A stretch of 64,000 nucleotides of DNA from Maricaulis salignorans (GTDB taxonomy: Bacteria > Pseudomonadota > Alphaproteobacteria > Caulobacterales > Maricaulaceae), in contig NZ_FNHG01000001.1 in assembly GCF_900103475.1 (NCBI RefSeq), positions 124,001 through 188,000 on the forward strand, read 5' to 3'. The notes under the pieces are model-generated. The model was not told the origin of the DNA. It saw nothing but the letters and a program-made list of their open reading frames with translations, and did no database searches. Within the stretch, counting starts at the first letter, position 1; every line of letters starts with the position of its first letter. The position numbers and the translations under genes are program-made. This document shows, piece by piece, positions 36,424-43,338 of this stretch.

Positions 36424-37778
36424 TGAGCGCTAACGGTCCGGCGAATTCCGGTCTGCGCCGCATTATGGTCCGGCCAGACGATGCGTCCGGTCATGCCCTC
36501 CAGGCCCCAGGGGCGCTCCGGGGCGCCCAGTGCCTCGGCAACGGCGAGTCCCGATTGCAGCCCGTCCTCGTGAAATCCCGATCCCAGCCAGGCACCACAA
36601 TACCAGCTGCGATTATCGCCCTGGATTTCATGGATTTGCCGCTGCGCCGCGATCGCGGCGGCGTCGAAGACCGGATGGGCATAATGGTCCGTGTGCAGGA
36701 CGAGGTCGGGCGCCGGGGCGAGATCGGGATTGAGGGTGACCAGCACCGGCTTGGCGGTTGCCAGCGGCTGTAGCCGGTTCATCCAATAGGTCAGGCTGAT
36801 GCGTTCCTGCCCGGTTCTGTCCGGCGTATCGAGATAATTCCAGCTCGCCCAGGCCGATTTGCGCCGCGGCATGAGCCGCGTATCGGTATGCAGGACAGCG
36901 ATATTATCGCGGTAACGGATGGCCCCGAGCAGGTTGATCTCCTGCGGTGTGGGATCGGCCAGAAGTTTCAGGGCCTGGTCGCTATGGCAGGCGAAAACCA
37001 CTTCGTCGAACAGCATGGCGTCGCCGTCGACTGGATGCAGGGTCACCGAGTCATTGGAGCGCGTGACCGAGCGGATTGGCGTCGATAACTGCAAGTCGCC
37101 GGTGAAGAGATCGATCAGTGCCTCGACATGGTGGCGGCTACCGCCCGTCACGGTGCGCCAGGCGGGCTGGTTGAGCACCTGCAGCAGGCCGTGATTGCGG
37201 AAAAACTCGAAGAAGGCGCTGGCCGGATAGCCGCGCATGGTGGCGACCGGTGAGGACCAGATCGCTGCGCACATGGGAAGGATATGGTCGTCGCGGAAGG
37301 TGCGCGAATAGCCCTCATCGCGCAGGAATTGATCAAGGCAGCGCGGCTCGGACGCGGCATCGAGCACTTTGGAATGCGCGTGCAGGCGCAAGAGGTCGCG
37401 CAGCATGCGCCACATGCGAGGCCGAAGAAGATTGCGCTTTTGGGCGAACAGGCCTTCGGGCCGCGACGAGTATTCGAAGCCATGACCGTCGAGCGAGGCG
37501 GCAAATGACATGTCGCTGGGCGCGGTTTCGACGCCGAGCAGGTCGAGCATGGCTGTGAAATTGGGGTAATTGGCCGGATTGAAGACGATGAAGCCGGTAT
37601 CCACGGCGACCGGCTCGCCGTCGATATCGACCTCGACCGTATGGGCGTGGCCGCCTGGCCGGGAGGCCGCCTCGAACAGGGTGACCTGATGATGCAGTGT
37701 CAGACGCCAGGCCGCTGACAGTCCGGCAATTCCCGAACCGATCACCGCGATCCGCTTTTTCTGTTGTAGTGCACCCAT
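36420..37778 (-). CDS. FAD-dependent amine oxidase/desaturase-like flavoprotein
   Basis: Flavoprotein of 452 aa with the FAD motif RIAVIGSGIAGLSAAWRL and the following GGHAHTVEVDIDGEPVAVDT region typical of the NAD(P)-binding/amine-oxidase family. ATG 37778 places this motif at residue 9, as usual. First gene of the flavoprotein-DUF1365-methyltransferase operon. Members in such operons probably oxidise the methylated acyl chain; this is by analogy. The start lies just downstream of a leftward sigma-E-like promoter. Confidence 0.85.
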   Translation of the reverse strand: MGALQQKKRIAVIGSGIAGLSAAWRLTLHHQVTLFEAASRPGGHAHTVEVDIDGEPVAVDTGFIVFNPANYPNFTAMLDLLGVETAPSDMSFAASLDGHGFEYSSRPEGLFAQKRNLLRPRMWRMLRDLLRLHAHSKVLDAASEPRCLDQFLRDEGYSRTFRDDHILPMCAAIWSSPVATMRGYPASAFFEFFRNHGLLQVLNQPAWRTVTGGSRHHVEALIDLFTGDLQLSTPIRSVTRSNDSVTLHPVDGDAMLFDEVVFACHSDQALKLLADPTPQEINLLGAIRYRDNIAVLHTDTRLMPRRKSAWASWNYLDTPDRTGQERISLTYWMNRLQPLATAKPVLVTLNPDLAPAPDLVLHTDHYAHPVFDAAAIAAQRQIHEIQGDNRSWYCGAWLGSGFHEDGLQSGLAVAEALGAPERPWGLEGMTGRIVWPDHNAAQTGIRRTVSAQ

Positions 37779-37813
37779 TGGCCGCGCCCGATAATTGTGG
37801 TCAATGAAAGGGG

Positions 37814-37840
37814 TTACGAGCGCTGGCCCGGTGTGGATCA
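37814..37840 (-). promoter_or_regulatory. Leftward sigma-E (ChrR-type ECF) promoter
   Basis: On the minus strand, TGATCC (complement of 37835-37840), 16 bp, CGTAA (complement of 37814-37818). This matches the TGATC / CGTA style of promoters read by ChrR-controlled ECF sigma factors. It points at the flavoprotein operon, with its -10 about 36 bp from the start codon. Confidence 0.75.
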
Positions 37841-37853
37841 CTGCAGTCACATG

Positions 37854-37880
37854 TGATCCATCCCGCCGCGGGCGCCGTAG
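37854..37880 (+). promoter_or_regulatory. Rightward sigma-E (ChrR-type ECF) promoter
   Basis: TGATCC 37854-37859, 16 bp, CGTAG 37876-37880. It has the same spacing as the leftward copy and faces the sigma factor gene, implying autoregulation. The two -35 boxes are only 13 bp apart, back to back. Confidence 0.75.
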
Positions 37881-37956
37881 TCTGGGCATGTACGCTGTCG
37901 CTCAGATATTGAATTCGCCCCGGTTGCGCGGGCGGACTGGCCTGGAAAAGGGGCGA

Positions 37957-38541
37957 ATGGGGATGGCTGCGCCGTCGCAGGCAGGGCTGATGGATGCTGC
38001 GGAGCTGGCTGGTCTTGTCGAGCGCATTGGCGCCGACCGGGACCGTGAGGCCTTCCGCCGTCTGTTCGATCATTTCGCGCCGCGTGTGCGCGGCTTTCTG
38101 GTCCGCCGCGGCTTGCCCTCTGCCCAGGCCGATGACCTGGCCCAGGACACCATGCTGGCTATCTGGCGCCGTGCCGAAAGCTATGACGTCGCCAAATCCG
38201 CCGTGTCGACCTGGGTCTATACGATCGCGCGCAACCTCCATATCGACCAGTATCGCAAGCTGGCCCGGGCTGATCGTGTCGACCTGACCGATCCATCCCT
38301 GCGCCCCGGCGAAATCCCGGCCGCCGATGAACTCTATGCCCGCGGCCAGGATGCCAGCGCTGTGAGCGAGGCGCTCCAGACCCTGCCGGAGGATCAGCGC
38401 AGGGTGCTTGAACTGGCTTTCATGGAAGGCCTGTCCCACAGCGATATTGCCGTCCGCCTGGTTTTGCCGCTGGGGACGGTCAAATCGCGAATCCGTCTGG
38501 CGATGGACAAATTGAAACTCAGCCTTGGAGATCTGCAATGA
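37957..38541 (+). CDS. rpoE: ECF sigma factor, RpoE/ChrR group
   Basis: ECF sigma factor of about 194 aa. Region 2 is DDLAQDTMLAIWRRAESYD with VSTWVYTIARNLHIDQYRK; region 4 is LPEDQRRVLELAFMEGLSHSDIA and GTVKSRIRLAM. These segments match the singlet-oxygen sigma-E group that is paired with ChrR. The start is either ATG 37957 or ATG 37963, both after AAGGGG; the frame extends to 37795, but the promoter lies inside that stretch. It overlaps chrR by 4 bp. Confidence 0.9.
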   Translation: MGMAAPSQAGLMDAAELAGLVERIGADRDREAFRRLFDHFAPRVRGFLVRRGLPSAQADDLAQDTMLAIWRRAESYDVAKSAVSTWVYTIARNLHIDQYRKLARADRVDLTDPSLRPGEIPAADELYARGQDASAVSEALQTLPEDQRRVLELAFMEGLSHSDIAVRLVLPLGTVKSRIRLAMDKLKLSLGDLQ

Positions 38542-39218
38542 GCCGGAGAGGCTATTTCCTCGAACAGGGCTGGTATCTCGACCATGCCGCCGGTGCCTCG
38601 ATGTCGCCGGGTCAGGACATGCTGTTGCGTTCGCATCTGGAAGTGTCCGTGCCGGCGCGGGCGCATGCTGTCTCGATGGCGCGGATTGGTGGTGCCATGC
38701 TGGAATCGGTTGAGGACAAGGGTGAACTCGCCTTCGATGCGGATGATATTTTCGCCCTCGACGAGGCATTTGATGCCGCCCGGACCCCGCCTGAGCCTGC
38801 TGCGGCCATACCGGCGGCCGCGGTCGACCGGCCCGAATGCCTGCCCGCGGTGTTGTGCGATTTCATCGACCGGGAAGGGATCAAATTGCGCTGGGAGTTT
38901 CTCGGCCCCGGTCTGAGAAAGGCGATGCTGTGGCATGGCGAGAGCGATGAGCGCCTCTGGCTGCTGCGCGCGCGTCCAGGTGTCGCCATCCCGCGCCATG
39001 GTCATCGCGGTACCGAATTGACGCTCGTCTTGCAGGGTTCCTTCCTCGATGGCGATCAGCGGTATGTACGCGGTGATGTCGAGGAGGCCGATCCCGGGGT
39101 CGAGCATGATATCCAGATTGGTGAGGGCGAGGAATGCATCTGTCTCGCACTGACCCAGGGCAAGTTGCGCTTTGACGACCCGCTCTTGCGGGCGCTGCAG
39201 GTTTTTACCGGCCTTTGA
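38538..39218 (+). CDS. chrR: ChrR-like cupin anti-sigma factor with degenerate anti-sigma zinc site
   Basis: Anti-sigma protein of 226 aa in the ChrR mould: an N-terminal sigma-binding domain (about 1-85) and a C-terminal cupin domain. In known ChrR the first domain binds zinc through HxxxCxxC plus an upstream His. Here the aligned segment is HLEVSVPA (His33, Ser37, Ala40), so both cysteines are gone and the upstream His is not evident. The cupin ligands are intact: His154, His156, Glu160 and His190 (RHGHRGTE, GVEHDI). Sigma control may therefore be zinc-independent in the first domain. Encoded with its sigma factor (ATGA overlap). Confidence 0.85.
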   Translation: MSRRGYFLEQGWYLDHAAGASMSPGQDMLLRSHLEVSVPARAHAVSMARIGGAMLESVEDKGELAFDADDIFALDEAFDAARTPPEPAAAIPAAAVDRPECLPAVLCDFIDREGIKLRWEFLGPGLRKAMLWHGESDERLWLLRARPGVAIPRHGHRGTELTLVLQGSFLDGDQRYVRGDVEEADPGVEHDIQIGEGEECICLALTQGKLRFDDPLLRALQVFTGL

Positions 39219-39362
39219 TGCCCCGCGGACACTCTGCCGGCCACTGGCGCTGCATGCGGTTTACGGCTTGATCAGGATATCACCCTAATCTGGTTTCGCC
39301 TCGCGACTGAAGGCGCGCATCGCCAACCGGGCAGGCTGGCAGAAAATCTCGGAAGGGTATGA

Positions 39363-39713
39363 ATGATGACGGACCAGGCGATGGGTTGGCGCGACTATGC
39401 AGAAATCGACGAAACTGCCGTGGGGGCCCTGGTTGCGGCGGTTGGCGCGGACACTTTCGCGACCCTGAAAGCCCAGTTCGTTGCGGACTTCCAATCTCTC
39501 GCAGCGACGCATATCCAGGCCCGCCGTGATGGTGACGAGGCCGCCGCGCGCGCGGCCGCGCATGGCCTGCGGGGCGCAGCGCTCAATGTCGGCCTCACAC
39601 GGCTGGGCCATCTGGCCGGAGCGCTCGAGCGCGGCGAGCATGGCGAGGAGGGCGAACTGCCCGCCGTACTGGCGTCTGCAGTCGCCTGCCTGATGGCGTC
39701 GGGCCAGGCCTGA
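39363..39713 (+). CDS. Histidine phosphotransfer (Hpt) domain protein
   Basis: A 116-aa, mostly helical protein with the Hpt signature AAAHGLRGAALNVGLTRLGHLAGALE, the His being the likely phosphoacceptor. GGAAGGG lies 5 bp before ATG 39363. It has no other domain, so it would relay phosphate between response regulators. No kinase or regulator is adjacent, so the partner cannot be named. It lies 144 bp after chrR. Confidence 0.75.
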   Translation: MMTDQAMGWRDYAEIDETAVGALVAAVGADTFATLKAQFVADFQSLAATHIQARRDGDEAAARAAAHGLRGAALNVGLTRLGHLAGALERGEHGEEGELPAVLASAVACLMASGQA

Positions 39714-39844
39714 AATCAAAAAAAAAGTCCTTCATTCAGCTAGGGTTCACCCGGAAAACCCTCTAGTATGGAGGTCTGGCATCTGCCGGGGCGGCTTGCA
39801 CGGGGTGGGCCGAGCCCCCGGCGATCGTTCAAGGGGAAATCAAG

Positions 39845-41176
39845 ATGAAAGCATTTTTGCTCGCAACGGCATCTGCCGCACTGATGGCGGGCGCCGCGCT
39901 CGCCCAGGATTACTCGGCGCCGCCAACCTATGGCAGTGTCAATCTCAATGCCGGCTTCACGCCCGATCCGTATAACGTCAACATCACGTCCGGCGGTTCG
40001 ATCCAGGCCAGCAATGTGTCCTCGTCCTGTCGCGGCTGGGTCGCCAATGCACCCGATTATTCGATCAATTACGCGGCCGGCGGTTATGATCTGACGATCG
40101 GCGCGACCTCGAGCTCGGACACGACCCTGCTGGTCAACGGGCCAAATGGCGAATGGTATTGCGATGATGATAGCGGCCAGGGCCTCAACCCGCTGGTTCA
40201 GCTCAATAATCCACGGTCCGGTCGCTATGATGTCTGGATCGGTTCCTATTCCCAGGGCGATTATGCCGCCACCACTCTCTCGGTCTCCGAAATCGGCCTG
40301 ACCCAGGGCACATCCAATGTCCCCAATACCTATGCGCCAGCAACTTTCGGCAGCGCCAATCTGCGGGCCGGATTCACACCCGATCCCTATACGGTGAATG
40401 TGACCTCCGGCGGCACGCGCAGCGCCGCTCAGCTGAGCAGTTCCTGCCGCGGCTGGATCGCCGATGCGCCTGATTTCTCGGTCAATTACAGCGCCGGCGG
40501 TTATGACACGCTGACCATTGGTGCCGTATCCAGCTCGGACACGACGCTGGTCGTCAATGACGCCTATGGCAACTGGTATTGCGACGATGATAGCGGCAAT
40601 GGCCTCAACCCTCTGGTGACGCTGGCCAATTTGGCTTCCGGTCGTTACGACATCTGGGTGGGTTCCTACTCCCAGGGCGATTATGCGACCTCGGTCCTGT
40701 CGATCTCGGAAATCGGCCAGGTTGCCGGCCAGCAACCGCGTCCCCAGCCTCGGCCACAGCCGCGGTCGGGCATCAATATGGCTGCGCCTGCCGCCTATGG
40801 CTCCGTGTCGCTGCGCGCCGGCTTCCAGCCTGACCCATACCGTGTCAGCATCACTTCCGGTGGTGGTTATCGGGCCGATAGCGTCCGCTCCGGCTGTGCC
40901 GGCTGGGTCGCGTCTGCGCCTGATTTCGAGCTGACCTATTCGGCCGGTTCCCTGCCGCTGATCATCTCGGCGGCCTCGAGCTCCGATACGACGCTGCTGA
41001 TCAATGATCCGAACGGCAACTGGTTCTGTGATGATGATGGCGGCAATGCCGGTCTGAACCCGGCCTTGCGCTTCAATAATGCGGCATCCGGTGTCTATGA
41101 CATCTGGATCGGCTCCTACAGCCAGGGCAATAACGCCACCGCTTCCCTGTCGATCTCCGAGCTCTACAGCGAATAG
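39845..41176 (+). CDS. Secreted triple-repeat protein, function unknown
   Basis: A 443-aa exported protein: signal peptide (cleavage after AALA, residue 20), then three tandem domains at about residues 28-150, 168-290 and 318-440. Each has YGSVxLxAGFxPDPY, ITSGG, C(R/A)GW(V/I)A.APD, SSSDTTL, G.W(Y/F)CDDD.G, GLNP and (W)IGSYSQG. Each holds exactly two cysteines 44-45 residues apart (62/106, 201/246, 351/395), presumably a disulfide. Repeats 2 and 3 are joined by a QPRPQPRPQPR linker. The beta-rich pattern resembles pre-peptidase C-terminal domains, but no enzyme domain is present. Asp-rich loops might bind calcium. Confidence 0.85.
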   Translation: MKAFLLATASAALMAGAALAQDYSAPPTYGSVNLNAGFTPDPYNVNITSGGSIQASNVSSSCRGWVANAPDYSINYAAGGYDLTIGATSSSDTTLLVNGPNGEWYCDDDSGQGLNPLVQLNNPRSGRYDVWIGSYSQGDYAATTLSVSEIGLTQGTSNVPNTYAPATFGSANLRAGFTPDPYTVNVTSGGTRSAAQLSSSCRGWIADAPDFSVNYSAGGYDTLTIGAVSSSDTTLVVNDAYGNWYCDDDSGNGLNPLVTLANLASGRYDIWVGSYSQGDYATSVLSISEIGQVAGQQPRPQPRPQPRSGINMAAPAAYGSVSLRAGFQPDPYRVSITSGGGYRADSVRSGCAGWVASAPDFELTYSAGSLPLIISAASSSDTTLLINDPNGNWFCDDDGGNAGLNPALRFNNAASGVYDIWIGSYSQGNNATASLSISELYSE

Positions 41177-41201
41177 ATCTGACAGCATCGAGTGCATTGA
41201 G

Positions 41202-41232
41202 AGGGCCGTCCGGGAGATCGGGCGGCCCTTTT
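41202..41232 (+). terminator. Intrinsic terminator after the repeat protein gene
   Basis: A 10-bp stem with one G-U pair (41202-41211 with 41220-41229), 8-nt loop and TTTT at 41229-41232, 26 bp after the stop codon. Confidence 0.8.
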
Positions 41233-41292
41233 GCTTGCAAGCCCGGCGCGCTGTGGCACTCTCGCGATCAAACAGATTTTCGGGGGAATGAC

Positions 41293-42459
41293 ATGCGTAT
41301 AATCCTGGCAGTGGCTGCGGCTCTATTGGTGGCTGTCGCCATCGGCGTATTCGGTGTTCTTCCGGCCAAGCTCGACCACGACATGAATGCCGTCACCGCC
41401 CACGACCCCTATGCCATATCCACCGAGGCGACGGCCCTGCATGACAGCCTGCGCGTCGCCGACCTGCATTCCGACATGCTGCTGTGGATGCGCGATCCGA
41501 CGCGCTGGAATGATCGTGGCCATACCGATCTGCCGCGCCTGCGCGCCGGCCATGTCGCGTTACAGGTCTTTTCCAGCGTCACCAAGACGCCGGCCGACAT
41601 GAATTACGACAGCAATACCGCCGACAGTGACAACATCACCCCGCTCGCCATTGTCCAGCGCTGGCCCCTCGACACCTGGACTTCCATCTATGCCCGCGCC
41701 CGCTTCCATGCCCGGCGCCTGATGCGTGTGGCCGAGCGCTCGGATGGTGACTTCATCGTCGCCCTGACCCGCGGGGACCTGGCCGAAGCCCTGGAGCGCC
41801 GCGCCGGTGATACCGATGTGCTGGTCGGCATTCTCGCCACCGAGGGCGGACACCCGTTCGAGGGCGATCTGGCCAATATCGACGGCCTCTATGATGAGGG
41901 CTACCGGATGATCGGCCTGCAGCACTTCTTCGACAATGAGCTTGGAGGCTCGCTGCACGGCGTCTCGAATGCCGGCCTGACCGATTTCGGCCGCGCCGCT
42001 GTCGCCCGCATCGTCGAACACGGCATGATCATCGACCTGGCCCATTCCTCCCAGGCCGTGGTTCGCGAAGTGCTCGACATGACCGATGTCCCGCTGGTCA
42101 TCTCCCACACCGGCATTCACGGTCATTGCGAAGCCAAGCGCAATATCCCCGACGATCTGATGGCTGAGGTTGCCCGGCGCGGCGGTGTTATCGGCATTGG
42201 CTTCTGGGCCGACGTCACCTGTGATGACACGCCGGAAGGCGTCGCCGCGACCATCCTCGCCGCGATCGATTTGCTGGGCGTCGAGCATGTCGCGCTGGGG
42301 TCTGATTATGATGGCACGATCACGGCGACGTTTGACGCTTCGGAATACGCGGTGCTGACGGATCGCCTGCTGGCGGCCGGTCTCAGCGAGGCGGATATCC
42401 GCGCCGTGATGGGCGAGAACACGATCCGGTTCTTCTTGGAGAATCTGCCGGCGGGGTAG
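41293..42459 (+). CDS. Membrane dipeptidase family (renal dipeptidase-like) metallohydrolase
   Basis: A 388-aa M19-family dipeptidase with an N-terminal membrane anchor or signal sequence (RIILAVAAALLVAVAIGVFG). Zinc ligands are visible in order: DLHSD (His and Asp), ATEGG (bridging Glu), DLAHSS (His), SHTG (His) and GSDYDG (Asp). It should hydrolyse dipeptides, possibly with D-residues, in the periplasm or at the outer face of the inner membrane. GGGGGAA lies 5 bp before ATG 41293. Confidence 0.9.
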   Translation: MRIILAVAAALLVAVAIGVFGVLPAKLDHDMNAVTAHDPYAISTEATALHDSLRVADLHSDMLLWMRDPTRWNDRGHTDLPRLRAGHVALQVFSSVTKTPADMNYDSNTADSDNITPLAIVQRWPLDTWTSIYARARFHARRLMRVAERSDGDFIVALTRGDLAEALERRAGDTDVLVGILATEGGHPFEGDLANIDGLYDEGYRMIGLQHFFDNELGGSLHGVSNAGLTDFGRAAVARIVEHGMIIDLAHSSQAVVREVLDMTDVPLVISHTGIHGHCEAKRNIPDDLMAEVARRGGVIGIGFWADVTCDDTPEGVAATILAAIDLLGVEHVALGSDYDGTITATFDASEYAVLTDRLLAAGLSEADIRAVMGENTIRFFLENLPAG

Positions 42460-42586
42460 GGCCTGTTCCTCACTCGCTGCATTTGAGGCGGTAATCCGGA
42501 AGCGGTGCGCCGGACGCAGTCCGGGGCGGAGCTGGTGAGGATGACGGGCGCGACGGACTGGCCTGCCACCCCTGCCAATAAACCCT

Positions 42587-42736
42587 CCGTCATCCCACGG
42601 CGCGCGAAGCGCGCCCGGGGGACCTCATCGGTAACGCTGGCCGTCAGTAACAGCGGAGCGCGCCGGCCCACCGGATCGCTGAGCTCCCCCGGACACTCAG
42701 CCGCGCAAAGCGCGCCCGAGCACCGTGGGATGACGG
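42587..42736. repeat. 150-bp palindromic element with terminal inverted repeats
   Basis: CCGTCATCCCACGG (42587-42600) is exactly inverted as CCGTGGGATGACGG (42723-42736). Just inside each end is a GCGCG-type mini-hairpin (GCGCGCGAAGCGCGC on the left, CGCGCAAAGCGCGC on the right). The whole looks like a REP-pair or MITE-like element. Confidence 0.7.
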
Positions 42737-42807
42737 TGGGGTGGGGTGTTTGGTGCCGGTGTTCGTTCCGCGCTGACGTGACTTATCCAGCACCAGGCAT
42801 ACAAATC

Positions 42808-42926
42808 ATCGTCATCCCAGCGAAGGCTGGGACCCGGATTCACGCACCGACATCTCATTGATTTGGCGCCAGTTTCCGACCCTTTTGCTCTACGAACCGG
42901 GTTCCAGCCTTCGCTGGAATGACGAT
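42808..42926. repeat. 119-bp element with 30-bp inverted arms, each a hairpin
   Basis: The left arm (42808-42837) and the inverted right arm (42897-42926) match at 28 of 30 positions. Each arm contains its own hairpin, CCCAGC-GAAG-GCTGGG on the left and TCCAGC-GAAG-GCTGGA on the right. The two mismatches are exactly the two bases that pair with each other. This fits a REP-like family (GTCATnCCAGCGAAGGCTGG) that I recall as frequent in alphaproteobacterial intergenic DNA. Confidence 0.8.
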
Positions 42927-43164
42927 TTATGGGTCAATTTATCCCCGCCCCCTCGCGCCTGACGCACAATCCACCCGTTCCGGTCGCACGGGAGGCACGA
43001 GCTCAGTCAGTCGCGGCGATCGGGAGCGTGCAGCCTGTCCGGGCGAAGGGGTGACAACCTGAGCGCTGGCAGGGCGTTCTTTCAGGTCTGACGGCACTAA
43101 ACGACCGACCCGAATACCTGATTGAATTGGAAACGGCGGTGGAGACGCCACGGGAAAACTGCAC

Positions 43165-43232
43165 GTGCGGGACGTCTCGAATGTCACGCTACTTTCACTA
43201 CCGGTTACCCGGCATTCGCCGGCGTCCCGCAC
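43165..43232. repeat. Inverted repeat upstream of lepA
   Basis: GTGCGGGACG (43165-43174) and CGTCCCGCAC (43223-43232) form a perfect 10-bp inverted repeat around a 48-bp centre, ending 106 bp before lepA. The centre holds a smaller hairpin CCGG-cattcg-CCGG. It could be a leader structure or another small repeat element. Confidence 0.5.
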
Positions 43233-43338
43233 CCTCCTATCCCTCCAGCGGCAAGTCGCGTGGAGATTTTCCGGCGTGCATAAAGCAAACAGCCCATCCC
43301 GCTTGGCCTGATCGCGCGGCAATGCTACCTCCCGCACC

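Larger units (their letters stand above)
42460..43338. other. Long intergenic region with repeats, no supported gene
   Basis: About 880 bp between the dipeptidase gene and lepA. No open frame here has protein-like composition or a convincing ribosome site. It is dominated by three inverted-repeat structures, listed separately (42587-42736, 42808-42926, 43165-43232). The lepA promoter must lie in its right part. Confidence 0.6.

Noticed and set aside
39740-41197. A 485-codon minus-strand frame with repeats, opposite the secreted repeat protein
   Set aside because: Its periodicity is only the mirror of the three repeats on the plus strand. The plus-strand frame has the signal peptide and conserved cysteines.
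42587-43232. CRISPR array in the repeat-rich intergenic region
   Set aside because: The repeats are inverted, not direct and evenly spaced, and no cas gene is present.
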